Below are positions 16,516-26,232 of a stretch of 64,000 nucleotides of DNA, in pieces (the first letter of the stretch is position 1; each line of letters begins with the position of its first letter). The notes beneath the pieces are model-generated. The model saw nothing but the letters and a program-made list of their open reading frames with translations. It was not told the DNA's origin and made no database searches. Made by a program: the position numbers and the translations under genes. Origin of the DNA: Lachnospiraceae bacterium (GTDB lineage Bacteria; Bacillota; Clostridia; Lachnospirales; Lachnospiraceae); the NCBI GenBank assembly GCA_030825115.1, contig JAPJQL010000011.1, positions 25,038-89,037 of the forward strand, in the 5' to 3' direction.

Positions 16516-17306
16516 TATTCCTTGTCCTCCTTCTTATCCGGATAGCGGTACATCCCGCTGGTATGAGCCAGGGTGTCCGTGGTAGCCAGGTCATAGCTGT
16601 CCGGACCATCCATCTTCTTCTCCCAGAACCGAAGGATCCTGGAACAGGTAAATGTCAGGATGAAATAGATCACCATAGCTATGGTAAACGCTTCAAAGTA
16701 AGTATAAAGCGCGCCTGCCACGCCCTTGGTGGCGTAGAACAGCTCCACCGTGCCGATAATGGAGAGGACGCAGGTGTCCTTGATATTGATGATCAGGTTG
16801 TTGCCGATCTGCGGCATGATGTTGCGCAGCGCCTGCGGCAAAATGACGTTGACCATCGTCTGGAAATGGGTCATGCCGATCGCCTTGGCTCCCTCAGTCT
16901 GACCGGGGTCGATGGAAAGGATTCCGCCGCGTACCGTCTCAGCCATATAGGCCCCGGTATTGATGGATACGATGAAAAACGCCGCAAACCACATGGACAT
17001 ATTGATATTGAATACGGCTGCGGAACCAAAATAGATGAACATTGCCTGTGCCATCATAGGGGTACCGCGGAACACCTCCACATAAATATTCAGAATCAGT
17101 TTGATCAGCCACAGAACCACACGCTTTACCGGATTATCATGCTTTTCTACCGGAATGGTCTGTACGATGCCCACTGCAAAACCGATGATACAGCCGATCA
17201 GGGTTCCGACAAGCGCGATGACCATCGTAACACCTGCGCCTCTGATAAACGATGCTCCGTATCTGTCCAGAATGTAAAAGATACGTCCTATAAAATCACC
17301 AGGCAT
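16515..17306 (-). CDS. Amino acid ABC transporter permease
   Basis: 263 residues of the HisM/GlnP type. At least five hydrophobic segments; the amino half has GVTMVIALVGTLIGCIIG, the EAA loop is ETVRGGILSIDPGQTEGAKAIGM-like, followed by PQALRNIMPQIGN. It forms the membrane channel with the ATPase gene that overlaps it by one base and the binding protein 30 bases upstream. Confidence 0.94.
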   Translation of the reverse strand: MPGDFIGRIFYILDRYGASFIRGAGVTMVIALVGTLIGCIIGFAVGIVQTIPVEKHDNPVKRVVLWLIKLILNIYVEVFRGTPMMAQAMFIYFGSAAVFNINMSMWFAAFFIVSINTGAYMAETVRGGILSIDPGQTEGAKAIGMTHFQTMVNVILPQALRNIMPQIGNNLIINIKDTCVLSIIGTVELFYATKGVAGALYTYFEAFTIAMVIYFILTFTCSRILRFWEKKMDGPDSYDLATTDTLAHTSGMYRYPDKKEDKE

Positions 17307-17336
17307 AATTGTTCGATCTCCTCCTATGTTTTTGCA

Positions 17337-18230
17337 TTACTCGGACAGCGGCTGTACGGAAATCGCCTCGTCCATGATCTTGTCAAAATCTTCCGGCGTC
17401 ATCTCAGCCAGTACGCCGTCAATCGCTTCTTTCAGCTCGGTATTGCCCTTCTTTAAGGAGATACCGATGTTAATCTCCTCTTCGGAAACTGCAAACTGGC
17501 CATCAGTGTCGGTAAAGTCAAGCAGTTTAAAGTCCGGGTACGCAACCAGGGCTGCCTTTCCGGTCGGCATGTCCGTCACAACCAGGTCACATTTGCCGGA
17601 GCTTAATGCTACCAGCATCGCCGGTGCAGACTCCTGTGCCGGTAAGATATTGGCATCCGGTACCTGCGGAAGGCACACATCATACCATACGGTATTCTGC
17701 TGGGAGGTAGCCGTTGCCCCTGCCAGACCTGCCACATCCGTCGCATTAGCATACGGTCCGTCTGCTTTGACCAGACTGATGATCGATGCATAATAATACG
17801 GAGTTGTAAAGTCAACCATCGCCAGACGGTCGCTGGTGATGGACTGTCCTGCGATAACACAGTCCACGGTTCCGGACTGAACTGCAGGCACCAGGGAATC
17901 CCAGTCAAGTTTTACGATCTCCAGATCATATCCCAACTTCTCGGCAATATGCTTTGCCATCATAACGTCATATCCATATGCAAAATCCGGGCTGCCCGAG
18001 ATCGGAACTGCTCCGTTGGAGTTGTCCGGCTGGGTCCAGTTGTACGGTGCGTATCCACACTCCATCGCTACTTTCAGGACTTTCTTCCCTGTCGATGCCT
18101 GGTCTGCCGCCTTATCACCTGCCGCTGCCGTCGTTTCCGGGGTGCTGCTGCCGCCGCACGCAGTCAGGGAGGCTGCTGCCATCATTGCTGCCAGTGCCAG
18201 TGCCATTACTTTCTTCATGCTCTTTTTCAT
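17337..18230 (-). CDS. Amino acid ABC transporter substrate-binding lipoprotein
   Basis: 297 residues. Lysine-rich start, hydrophobic segment and lipobox LTAC near residue 25, so anchored to the outer membrane face. The SBP_bac_3 fold follows: VAMECGYAPYNW, IVKLDWDSLVPAVQSG, CDLVVTDMPTGKA. The start at 18230 has AGAGGAG 8 bases upstream; a longer frame begins before the ribosome site. First gene of the three-gene transporter operon; the ligand is probably a polar or charged amino acid. Confidence 0.93.
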   Translation of the reverse strand: MKKSMKKVMALALAAMMAAASLTACGGSSTPETTAAAGDKAADQASTGKKVLKVAMECGYAPYNWTQPDNSNGAVPISGSPDFAYGYDVMMAKHIAEKLGYDLEIVKLDWDSLVPAVQSGTVDCVIAGQSITSDRLAMVDFTTPYYYASIISLVKADGPYANATDVAGLAGATATSQQNTVWYDVCLPQVPDANILPAQESAPAMLVALSSGKCDLVVTDMPTGKAALVAYPDFKLLDFTDTDGQFAVSEEEINIGISLKKGNTELKEAIDGVLAEMTPEDFDKIMDEAISVQPLSE

Positions 18231-18291
18231 AATCTTTTCTCCTCTTTTCATGTATGGCTTCGGGTAGTTTCCCAACCCACTGCTAACTTGG

Positions 18292-18321
18292 ATTATAGTG
18301 CAACAAAAGAAGCCTTGTCAA
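18292..18321 (-). promoter_or_regulatory. Promoter of the amino-acid ABC operon
   Basis: On the minus strand TTGACA (18321-18316), an 18-base spacer, and TATAAT (18297-18292). The -35 lies inside the inverted repeat at 18306-18337. Confidence 0.8.
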
Positions 18322-18337
18322 GGGCGAAGGCTTCTTT
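18306..18337 (-). terminator. Inverted repeat: terminator of the L,D-transpeptidase gene overlapping the next promoter
   Basis: AAAGAAGCCTT (18306-18316) and AAGGCTTCTTT (18327-18337), a perfect 11-bp repeat with a 10-base loop. On the minus strand it lies 84 bases past the L,D-transpeptidase stop and ends CTTCTTTT. It also holds the -35 box of the ABC operon, so it may serve as an operator instead or as well. Confidence 0.6.
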
Positions 18338-18420
18338 GTCTCACGTTTCTGAATAATTATACCGCTTTTGTCTCCAATTGTCTACATCCGCCCGGCGATT
18401 TCTTCAAATTCAGGAAAAAA

Positions 18421-19824
18421 TCAATAATAGCAAAAAACAGGAATCCCTTTATATACCAGGTCAAACAGCGTCTTTGCTTTCGCCGGAGGCAGATTGATGC
18501 AGCCGTGGCTTCCGTTTGTCTTATAGATATTTCCGCCAAAATTCCCTCTCCAGTCTGCATCATGCAGCCCGATTCCGCCGTTGAACGGCATCCAGTAGGA
18601 TACCGGGCTCTCGTATTCGTAGCTGCCGTCCGCCTGCTTCGCTCCGCGCAGGACACGGTCGCGTTCTTTATAATACAGCCCGTAGATTCCCTCCGGCGTA
18701 TCGTATTTTTTAGACAGGTTTCCGGTTACGCAGGGGGCGTCCCAGACCTGGACTCCGTCCTTTATCATATAGGCATGCTGACCGGTCAGGTCCACTTCCA
18801 CATAAGTATTCCCCCACTCCGTCGCCGTATGCTCTGCCGCCGTGCCGGAGTACTGGGGTTCTCTCGACTGGGCCTGCCCGGTGCGGATCGCCGCAATCAG
18901 CGCATCTGTCTCCGCCGCCTGGTCTATCTTCCATCCATAAGGTCCTGTCAGGCTGACATCCCTGCCGGTTGCCGTGTGAAATGCGCGGGTAGTTCCTGCC
19001 GTATCGTATTTCGCCGCCAGCTCTTTTACGTATGCCGCCGCCATGTCCCGGTCCACGGCGATCTGTCCGTCCTGGCTTCCTGTGATCCAGGAACATATCA
19101 CTGCCGCATCCAGCACCTCCGTCTGCTCGCCAAACACATAGGTGATGCTCAGCTCCCTGCACTGGTTCATCGTGCTGCACAGTGCGATCAGCTCCGGATC
19201 GTCTGCCGTCACCCGGACTTCATAATAACAGCCCGCCGCTTCAAGATCCAGCTCCTGTGCGCCGGAGGCAACCGCCGCGCGGACAGCCTCAGCCGTCTTT
19301 TCCCGGTCCACGTTGTTTCCACGCACCTCAGGCACAATCGTAAACGGCTGCCCTTCCTGATAGGCTGACACATGGGCGTCCGATGTCGTGACGATTCCTG
19401 CTCCGCTGACACAGTTTAAGCTGTTAAACTTCTCCGCCAGTGCCTCTGCCTGATATGTATTCTGCATCTTAGCGCGGTGGCTGTTGTCCACATCTGGTCC
19501 TGACAACCTGTCCGCCGCATTCTGTGCATCCAGGATCCCCTGTAAAAGACCATCCGGCAGTGACACCGAAAAACCGATTTCCGAACCTTTGATCACCTCT
19601 TTTGCGCCGCCGCGCTGTTTGATCGTCAGCCGGTATTCACTGTTGTAAAAATCCCCGATCCGTTTCGTTGCTTCTTCCACCGTCAGTCCGCTGACCCCAA
19701 GGCCATTCACGGTTGTCCCCGGTACAAATGTTGTATTGGCCGCCCATGATACCATCCCGGTCCAGGCTGTGACCATCACAGCCAATGCAGTTGTCGTCAG
19801 TATCCTTCTCATTTTTATAATCAT
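18421..19824 (-). CDS. L,D-transpeptidase (YkuD) with peptidoglycan-binding domain
   Basis: 467 residues. An N-terminal signal or anchor segment (residues 8-28), one or two PG_binding_4-like repeats (VNGLGVSGLTVEEA, and a second near the middle), and a C-terminal YkuD domain with the catalytic HxxxxxxSHGC pattern: IGLHDADWR and then GSHGCINLP. Such enzymes make 3-3 crosslinks in peptidoglycan or attach proteins to it, outside the membrane. The ATG at 19824 has AGGAG before it. It is monocistronic. Confidence 0.92.
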   Translation of the reverse strand: MIIKMRRILTTTALAVMVTAWTGMVSWAANTTFVPGTTVNGLGVSGLTVEEATKRIGDFYNSEYRLTIKQRGGAKEVIKGSEIGFSVSLPDGLLQGILDAQNAADRLSGPDVDNSHRAKMQNTYQAEALAEKFNSLNCVSGAGIVTTSDAHVSAYQEGQPFTIVPEVRGNNVDREKTAEAVRAAVASGAQELDLEAAGCYYEVRVTADDPELIALCSTMNQCRELSITYVFGEQTEVLDAAVICSWITGSQDGQIAVDRDMAAAYVKELAAKYDTAGTTRAFHTATGRDVSLTGPYGWKIDQAAETDALIAAIRTGQAQSREPQYSGTAAEHTATEWGNTYVEVDLTGQHAYMIKDGVQVWDAPCVTGNLSKKYDTPEGIYGLYYKERDRVLRGAKQADGSYEYESPVSYWMPFNGGIGLHDADWRGNFGGNIYKTNGSHGCINLPPAKAKTLFDLVYKGIPVFCYY

Positions 19825-19935
19825 TTTGCTCCTGCTTTCTATTTTATTGCTCCCAACAGCTCTATTATAGAGGCTGCCGCCCTTCTCCGTCAAGCCACAC
19901 CACATACTTTCGCCTGCGAATTTCCGCCAATCTTT

Positions 19936-21285
19936 TTACGCCATAGTCTTTTTTAACTTTTTCATAATTGCAAGGTAAGACCAGACCAGGAACACATCTG
20001 CCGCAATCCATGCCAGCGGACTTGCAAAACAGACAGCCAGATAGCCAAAAAACGGCACCAGGCAGAACCCTGCGACGGAACGGGCCACCATCTCACAGAC
20101 CCCCGCCAGCACGGCAAGTTTGGAATATCCCATGCCCTGTATCAGGAAGCGGACCGTATTCACCAGCACAAGCGGAAAATAAAACGCCGCGTTGACCACA
20201 AGGAACTGCTGCACCTGCCCCAGGATCTCCACCTGGTCTGCATCCAAAAACAACAGGGAAATCCTGTCCCCGAAAAAGACCAGGACAGCCAGTGCCGCCA
20301 CAGAGTACACCGCGCCCATCAGAACTGCCGCCTTTAACCCCTCGCCAATCCGGTCAAGCCGCTTTGCTCCGATATTCTGTCCGCCATACGTCGCCATGGT
20401 GGAGCCGAGGGCATCAAAGGGACAGCAGAAAAACATGCTGATCTTTGAACCTGCCGTCACTGCGGCCACAGCCATGGAGCCAAGCCCGTTGACCGCCACC
20501 TGGACGATGATGCTGCCGATCGCCGTGATAGAATACTGCAGCCCCATGGGAATCCCCATGTTGCACAGCGTCACCATGATGCCTTTATCCGGCGCAGCCT
20601 CTTCTTTCGTCATCCTGAGGATTTCAAACCGCTTTGCCATAAAAACAAGGCAGCAAATCCCGGATACCGCCTGCGCCACAACTGTCGCCCAAGCCGCTCC
20701 CGCCACCCCCAGCTTCATGACGATGATAAAAAACAGATCAAGCGCCACATTTAACAGAGAGGACATCACCAAAAAGACAAGCGGCGTCTTACTGTCCCCC
20801 AGGGAGCGGATGATCCCGGACACCATATTATAAAGGTAGGTTGCCGGAATTCCCAGGAAGATCACAAAAATATATGCATACGCCCCATCGATGATATCCT
20901 CCGGCGTGTTCATCCAGACCAGGATATGGCGGCACAGGATGCAGACGATCAACGTCATGGTTATGGAAAAGAAGATGGACAGCCATGCCCCGTTTGCCGC
21001 AAACCGGCGCAGCAGGCTGTAATTCTTTTCTCCGAATTTCTGCGCCACCGGGATGGCAAAGCCATTGCAGACTCCCATGCAGAATCCGATGATCATAAAA
21101 TTGATAGAGCCGGTGGAGCCTACAGACGCCAGCGCCTGCACTCCCAGATATTTTCCCACGATAATGGTATCTACCATATTATAAAGCTGCTGGAACAAAA
21201 GCCCAAATACCATAGGGATAAAAAATCCCAGGATCAGTTTCGCGGGCGAACCGCTTGTCATATCTCTCGCTGTACTCTTTGCCAT
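19936..21285 (-). CDS. MATE family efflux transporter
   Basis: 449 residues with about 12 hydrophobic segments. The start has the family pattern MTSGSPAKLILGFFIPM and LLFQQLYNMVDTIIVGKYLG; the second half repeats it with PMGLQYSITAIGSIIVQ. This is the NorM/DinF superfamily of cation-coupled drug exporters. Substrate unknown. No regulator is adjacent. Confidence 0.94.
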   Translation of the reverse strand: MAKSTARDMTSGSPAKLILGFFIPMVFGLLFQQLYNMVDTIIVGKYLGVQALASVGSTGSINFMIIGFCMGVCNGFAIPVAQKFGEKNYSLLRRFAANGAWLSIFFSITMTLIVCILCRHILVWMNTPEDIIDGAYAYIFVIFLGIPATYLYNMVSGIIRSLGDSKTPLVFLVMSSLLNVALDLFFIIVMKLGVAGAAWATVVAQAVSGICCLVFMAKRFEILRMTKEEAAPDKGIMVTLCNMGIPMGLQYSITAIGSIIVQVAVNGLGSMAVAAVTAGSKISMFFCCPFDALGSTMATYGGQNIGAKRLDRIGEGLKAAVLMGAVYSVAALAVLVFFGDRISLLFLDADQVEILGQVQQFLVVNAAFYFPLVLVNTVRFLIQGMGYSKLAVLAGVCEMVARSVAGFCLVPFFGYLAVCFASPLAWIAADVFLVWSYLAIMKKLKKTMA

Positions 21286-21441
21286 GTCATTTCCCCGATT
21301 TCATTTACGTTACCACAATGATTCAACTCCATAATTTACTCTAAGTACCAGAAAAATGCAAGCAAATTTTTATTACGTTTTCCCTACGGTTTTTGTATAA
21401 CTTTCTATTAAGGAAGCCACACTGATCATGAGGTGATGACT

Positions 21442-21618
21442 ATGATTCATAATGAAGAACTTCCAATTGGTTTTACTATGGAACTTGCACAGCACTCGGA
21501 CATCTTAAACCGTTTTGCCAAGCTTCCAAAAGCAGAGCAGGAATCCATCGTAGACGGAGCAAGACAGGTAACGTCCCGGGATGAGATGCGTAACTATGTG
21601 GAATCCATGTTCCGCTGA
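21442..21618 (+). CDS. Conserved small protein of unknown function
   Basis: 58 residues beginning MIHNEELPIGFTMELAQH and ending RNYVESMFR. Soluble, helical, no signal peptide. The ATG at 21442 has AGGTG 6 bases upstream; GTG 21433 and ATG 21436 are in frame but overlap that site. Similar short proteins occur in many clostridia, to my recollection; the function is not known to me. Confidence 0.7.
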   Translation: MIHNEELPIGFTMELAQHSDILNRFAKLPKAEQESIVDGARQVTSRDEMRNYVESMFR

Positions 21619-21717
21619 TTTTCATGGATAAACCGGGTGTCAGGGCGCTGTTATCTGATAACTATGTATAATGTTAGAAAATCGTAAGAAATATATCAAA
21701 ATTCCCGCTTCAAATTA

Positions 21718-21746
21718 TAGACAAAATTGGAAATCTGTTTTAAAAT
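21718..21746 (+). promoter_or_regulatory. Promoter of the DUF6612-like gene
   Basis: TAGACA at 21718-21723, a 17-base spacer, TAAAAT at 21741-21746; the coding start follows 45 bases on. Confidence 0.6.
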
Positions 21747-21791
21747 AGTATGTAACCAATCAATTTTTCAAACGCTAACAAGGGGGATTTT

Positions 21792-22592
21792 ATGAAACGA
21801 TTATTAGCATTTACAATCAGCGCCCTTCTCCTGTGCCCGATGACTTCTTTTGCCGCACAGACAGAAGAGGCAAAAGCCGTTTATCAGGAAATGATGGAGA
21901 AATCACAGACGCTCAATGAGATGAACGCTTACTATGACATGACGGTCCAGATGACCGGGGATATGTTCCAGGAACTCGGAATCAATTCTATGGATATGCG
22001 GATCGAGATGAACACGCGGATACAGAACATGACCGATCTGCCCCATCTTCGTTACCATGCCTATACACGGATCAGCATGCCTGAAATGATGGAAACGGAG
22101 CCGATAGAAGGTTCCATGTATTACATGGACGGCTATTACTATATGGATATGCTGGGTCAGAAGATCAAGACCCCGATGCCTCTCGATCAGGCGATGGAGG
22201 AGATTGCTTCTGCCTCCCAGATGTTTGATAATACTTCATTAGAAGAGTTCACGGACCTTACTCTGCGGACAGAAGGTGAGAACCGTATTTTGAGTTATAC
22301 GATGAATGCAGGAAAACTGAACGATCAGATGAAAGCCATCCTTGGGGCTTCCGGCATGGGTTCTCTGTACCAGGGCGTTACCTTTAACGTAAGCAACATC
22401 CGCGGAGAATACATCGTCAACCCGGATGGATATTACATCAAGGCAAATATCCTGATGGATATGTCGATGACAATGGAAGGCGAGGCCCTCAACATGTCGA
22501 TCGTTGCCGATGTAGGCGTAGCTGACCCGGGACAGCCGGTAGCTGTCAACTGGCCAAACCCGGCAGAATATGTAGAACAGCCGATCAGCTGA
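21792..22592 (+). CDS. Secreted DUF6612-like protein
   Basis: 266 residues. A signal peptide MKRLLAFTISALLLC... with cleavage expected after SFAA near residue 22. The mature part is methionine-rich with repeated GSMYYMDGYYYMDM and GEYIVNPDGYYIKA elements, which fit a lipoprotein-carrier-like (LolA-type) beta fold such as DUF6612. No lipobox Cys is positioned for lipidation (the Cys lies within the hydrophobic core). AGGGGG precedes the ATG. Monocistronic with a strong terminator. Confidence 0.75.
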   Translation: MKRLLAFTISALLLCPMTSFAAQTEEAKAVYQEMMEKSQTLNEMNAYYDMTVQMTGDMFQELGINSMDMRIEMNTRIQNMTDLPHLRYHAYTRISMPEMMETEPIEGSMYYMDGYYYMDMLGQKIKTPMPLDQAMEEIASASQMFDNTSLEEFTDLTLRTEGENRILSYTMNAGKLNDQMKAILGASGMGSLYQGVTFNVSNIRGEYIVNPDGYYIKANILMDMSMTMEGEALNMSIVADVGVADPGQPVAVNWPNPAEYVEQPIS

Positions 22593-22611
22593 TCTTCTCT
22601 TAAGAGAGAAT

Positions 22612-22653
22612 GGGCGGTGGGGAAACTGTTGAATATCAGTTTCCTCACCGCCC
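22612..22653. terminator. Bidirectional terminator
   Basis: GGGCGGTGGGGAAACT pairs with AGTTTCCTCACCGCCC (16 positions, one G-T), loop of 10. It sits between the convergent DUF6612-like and Crp/Fnr genes and serves both ends. Confidence 0.8.
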
Positions 22654-22671
22654 GTTTACTCTTTTCCCCTG

Positions 22672-23367
22672 TCACTTCATATACTGCTTTAATTCCTGCT
22701 TTCCCCGTTCATACTGCTCAAAATCAACGACCACCTTCCCTTTATGGATGGATACCAGACCATCTTCCTTCAATCTGGCAATCGTGCGGTTGATCGTCTT
22801 GACCGTCATCCCCAACTCTTCGCAGAGTTCCTGTCTTGTCTTCTTCACCGTCATCGGCCTGCCTTCCCGGATTCCATATTCTTTTCCGTGCTTCAGCAGA
22901 TAATCCAGGATTAAAAAGCCCGGCGGATAAAACAGCCTCTCGCCTCTGTTATAGGAAGACCGGTACAGTTTAAAGGCAACCTTCTGCGCCACCATCCTGA
23001 GAAACTGGATATCCTGCTCAATCCAGCTTTCAAAATCCTTCCGTGATATCATCAGCACCGTACAGGCTGTCAGCGTCTGGATCGTAACGGACGTTTCCCT
23101 CATCCCCGCCAGGATCGTCACCTCACCGATAAAATCAATCGGTTCATTCTTCTCGATCATGAAAACATTGCCGTTCTCAAACTCATTGATGCACCGGTGG
23201 TTCCCGCTGCATACGATTCCAAAATAGTCCAGTTCAAACTGCTTCTGATGGATGATATATCCCGGCGGAAATGTCCGGATGGTATATCTCTTTCGTATGT
23301 CATCGGGCATATTGCGGATATAAGGCTCGACTTTCGGGTACTTTCTTACCAGCTCTTCCAGTGTCAT
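22672..23367 (-). CDS. Crp/Fnr-family transcriptional regulator
   Basis: 231 residues. A cyclic-nucleotide-binding fold (FPPGYIIHQKQFELDYFGIV, later DFIGEVTILAG) and a C-terminal winged helix (KTRQELCEELGMTVKTINRTIARLKEDGLVSI, read in pieces). No Fnr-type cysteine cluster is visible at the N-terminus. The start at 23367 has GGAGGAG before it. It is divergent from the DUF3100/amidohydrolase operon, which is its likely target. An inverted pair AATGCC/GGCATT at 23477-23507 between them is a possible binding site (weak). Confidence 0.88.
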   Translation of the reverse strand: MTLEELVRKYPKVEPYIRNMPDDIRKRYTIRTFPPGYIIHQKQFELDYFGIVCSGNHRCINEFENGNVFMIEKNEPIDFIGEVTILAGMRETSVTIQTLTACTVLMISRKDFESWIEQDIQFLRMVAQKVAFKLYRSSYNRGERLFYPPGFLILDYLLKHGKEYGIREGRPMTVKKTRQELCEELGMTVKTINRTIARLKEDGLVSIHKGKVVVDFEQYERGKQELKQYMK

Positions 23368-23565
23368 AAACTCCTCCCAGGTTCTTTTGTATTCTAACGA
23401 TCTTCTCCTGTCATTGCTTCTCATTATAGCATGGTATTTCCATTCCGCAAACACATCAATGCAAAAAGCACAAAAAAATGCCCTTTTGTCCTTTTTTTTC
23501 AGGCATTATTTTTGTAAAATAGTGGTACAAGAAACGAAATCATCTTTTCAAGGAGGTATCGCAAC

Positions 23566-24417
23566 GTGAAACAAGAGACTTACCAGTATTCCGGTCTGGG
23601 AGAACGGCTGAAAACGGAATACCGCATTATCCTCGCAGCATTTTTATTCATCATCGTGGCAGATTCCATCGGTCAGAAAAAGATTCCGATGGGACCGGGA
23701 ATGCTGATTTTGTTCCCGATTTTTTACTCCCTGCTTCTCGGTATCCTGTCCGGTCCGGAAATACTGAAGATTTTCAAGGAGAAGGAAGTCAAAGCGGCGT
23801 CAAAACTGGTCATCGTGTGCATCTGCCCGTTTATCGCCAAGCTTGGCATCAACGCCGGCGCAAACATTGAGGCCGTCATCTCCGCCGGACCTGCGCTTCT
23901 CTTACAGGAGATCGGAAACCTGGGCACCATCTTCCTCGCTCTTCCGGTGGCGCTGCTTTTAGGGCTGAAACGGGAAGCGATTGGCGCAACCCACTCCATC
24001 AACCGTGAGACAAACCTGGCCCTGATGAACGACATGTTCGGACCTGATTCGGCAGAGGCCAGAGGAAGCCTTTCCATCTACGTAGTCGGCGGCATGATCG
24101 GTACGATCTACTTCGGCTTTATGGCGACTGTCGTAGCTGCAACCGGATTTTTCCACCCGTTTTCCCTGGGAATGGCATCGGGCGTCGGGGCCGGCATCAT
24201 GATGGCGTCAGCGACTGCAAGCCTTGCGGAAGTTTATCCCCAGTTTGCAGACCAGATGTCGGCACTTGCCAGCACCAGCGAGACCCTCTCAGGCATCACA
24301 GGCATCTATGTGGCTATCTTTGTGGGAATCCCGCTGTGCAACTGGCTGTACAACAAACTGGAACCAAAAATCGGACCTGTCTCCGCTAAAATATTCAAAT
24401 CCGCAAAGGAGGATTAA
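23566..24417 (+). CDS. DUF3100 membrane protein
   Basis: 283 residues, GTG start with AAGGAGG 10 bases upstream. About eight hydrophobic segments, with KIPMGPGMLILFPIFYSL and GINAGANIEAVISAGPALLLQEIGN (quoted in part) typical of DUF3100. The family is thought to be a transporter; no substrate is established. The next gene starts 3 bases after this one ends, and an amidohydrolase follows, so it probably imports the compound that enzyme attacks. Confidence 0.85.
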   Translation: MKQETYQYSGLGERLKTEYRIILAAFLFIIVADSIGQKKIPMGPGMLILFPIFYSLLLGILSGPEILKIFKEKEVKAASKLVIVCICPFIAKLGINAGANIEAVISAGPALLLQEIGNLGTIFLALPVALLLGLKREAIGATHSINRETNLALMNDMFGPDSAEARGSLSIYVVGGMIGTIYFGFMATVVAATGFFHPFSLGMASGVGAGIMMASATASLAEVYPQFADQMSALASTSETLSGITGIYVAIFVGIPLCNWLYNKLEPKIGPVSAKIFKSAKED

Positions 24418-24420
24418 ACA

Positions 24421-24867
24421 ATGCGTTATCTGGAATGGTTAGTCATGTTTTCAATTGCAGGGCTTGGCATCGCGCTTGCCAACCTTGTCGGCTTTAAGGT
24501 AGGGTTTTTTGAGTCGCTTCCCGGTATCTGCATTTTAGTCCTGATCTCCATCGCGGCCGTGGTTGTCAGCAAACTGGTTCCATTTAAGCTGCCGATTATC
24601 GCCTACTGCTCCATCATCGGTCTTTTAGTGGCATGCCCGCTGTCTCCGGTGAGAGAATACGTGATCTCCGCAGCAGGCAAGATCAACTTTACCGCACCGC
24701 TTACGATGGTCGGCGCTTTTGCAGGCATCTCCATCAGCGACCAGCTCCGGGAGTTTGCAAAACAGGGATGGAAAATGATCCTGATCGGTTTTCTGGTCAT
24801 GACCGGAACCTTTATCGGATCTGCCCTTGTATCCCAGATCGTCCTGACCCTGACCCATGCAATTTAA
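24421..24867 (+). CDS. Small membrane partner of the DUF3100 protein
   Basis: 148 residues with four or five hydrophobic segments (LEWLVMFSIAGLGIALANLV, FESLPGICILVLISIAAVVV, and a final MILIGFLVMTGTFIGSALV). It starts 3 bases after the DUF3100 stop with AAGGAGG at the junction, so the two are coupled and probably form one transporter. I do not recognise a named family; it resembles one half of LrgB/DUF340-like split carriers only in topology. Confidence 0.78.
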   Translation: MRYLEWLVMFSIAGLGIALANLVGFKVGFFESLPGICILVLISIAAVVVSKLVPFKLPIIAYCSIIGLLVACPLSPVREYVISAAGKINFTAPLTMVGAFAGISISDQLREFAKQGWKMILIGFLVMTGTFIGSALVSQIVLTLTHAI

Positions 24868-24903
24868 GCGGATTTTAAAGACGGCAGGAAGAAAGGAATT
24901 GTC

Positions 24904-26232
24904 ATGCAAAAAAAAGCTTGTGATATCTTATTACATAATACAACAATACTGGACCGGGACATATGTTCCCGGTCCGGAAAATCTGTAGCCATCGCAGACG
25001 GGAAAATCCTTGGGATCGTGGATGCTTCTGACGCCTTGTCCCTCTACGATGCCCGGGAAACTGTGGACGGAAGCCGTCTGCTCTGGATGCCTGGTCTGAC
25101 AGACGGACATATGCATACCGGGCAGCAGCTTTTGCGCGGGCAGATCTTAGATGCCCTTCCAATGATATGGACGCGGATCATGCTTCCATTTGAGAGCACG
25201 CTGACACCAGAAAAGATGGAACTGTCCGCCTCTCTCGCCGCTCTGGAGATGATCCGGTGCGGCACCACGTCTTTTGTGGATGCAGGCAGCTACCACATGG
25301 ATGCTGCCGCCGCCGTATACGCCCGCTCAGGGCTGCGGGGCGCACTCTCCTGCTCCACCATGGACGACCAGAAGCTTCCCGCTTCCATCCGGCAGACTTC
25401 GGCCGAGGCTGTCGCGTCCACGGATGCTTTATATGATGCATGGCACGGAAAAGAAAACCTGAAGGTATATTACTCCATCCGCTCGCTGATCTCCTGTTCC
25501 GAACAGCTGATCACCGCTGTGTTCGCCAGGGCAAAGGAGAAGGGGACCATGCTCCAGGCACATATGAACGAATATCCAAATGAGATCAACTTTCATCTGG
25601 AGCGGTATCAAAAGCGCCCATATGAATACCTGGATTCCCTTGGCGTCTTCGAGGGACTGGACGGAGCCTTTATCGGAGCCCACAGCCTGCTCTTATCTGA
25701 ACAGGAGATGGACATCATGAAGGAGCACAATATAAAAGCCGTGCACTGTCCGTTCAGCAACTGCGGGAAGGGCGCGCCTAATACCCCTGCGCTGTTAAAG
25801 CGCAAAATCCACACCGCATTCGGGACGGACGGAACGGCACATGGCGGGATGAGTCTGTGGAATGAAATGAAGATATTCCGCTCCGTCATGAACGTAACCC
25901 ACGGCGTGCCGGAATCCAACCCGGTGATCATGCCGGCGGAGACAATCCTTGATATGGCGCTCCGGGGCGGGGCCGCCGTTATGGGCGAAGAGGGAAATCT
26001 TGGCGTTATGGAAGAAGGCTGCCTGGCTGACCTGATTTCCATCAACATAGACCAGCCGCACCTGCTGACCGGCAATCTGACCCACACGCTGTTGGAAAGT
26101 GTAAATGCGGGGGATGTCAATGATATGATCGTCGGCGGTTCGTGGGTGATGAAAAACCGCGCGGTGCTGACGCTGGATGAAGAAAAAATAATGAACGAGG
26201 CAAGACAGTATTGGAGGTCATCATGTTCGTAG
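24904..26232 (+). CDS. Amidohydrolase, TRZ/ATZ (chlorohydrolase/deaminase) type
   Basis: 442 residues. The metal site is PGLTDGHMHTGQQ near residue 61-73, with QAHMNEY (second His), GAHSLLL, HCPFSNCGKG and the acidic AFGTDGTAHGG. This is the subtype III amidohydrolase family that includes S-adenosylhomocysteine/5-methylthioadenosine, guanine and triazine deaminases. The substrate is not readable, but a nitrogen heterocycle or amine brought in by the DUF3100 pair is a fair guess. It overlaps the next gene by 10 bases. Confidence 0.9.
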   Translation: MQKKACDILLHNTTILDRDICSRSGKSVAIADGKILGIVDASDALSLYDARETVDGSRLLWMPGLTDGHMHTGQQLLRGQILDALPMIWTRIMLPFESTLTPEKMELSASLAALEMIRCGTTSFVDAGSYHMDAAAAVYARSGLRGALSCSTMDDQKLPASIRQTSAEAVASTDALYDAWHGKENLKVYYSIRSLISCSEQLITAVFARAKEKGTMLQAHMNEYPNEINFHLERYQKRPYEYLDSLGVFEGLDGAFIGAHSLLLSEQEMDIMKEHNIKAVHCPFSNCGKGAPNTPALLKRKIHTAFGTDGTAHGGMSLWNEMKIFRSVMNVTHGVPESNPVIMPAETILDMALRGGAAVMGEEGNLGVMEEGCLADLISINIDQPHLLTGNLTHTLLESVNAGDVNDMIVGGSWVMKNRAVLTLDEEKIMNEARQYWRSSCS

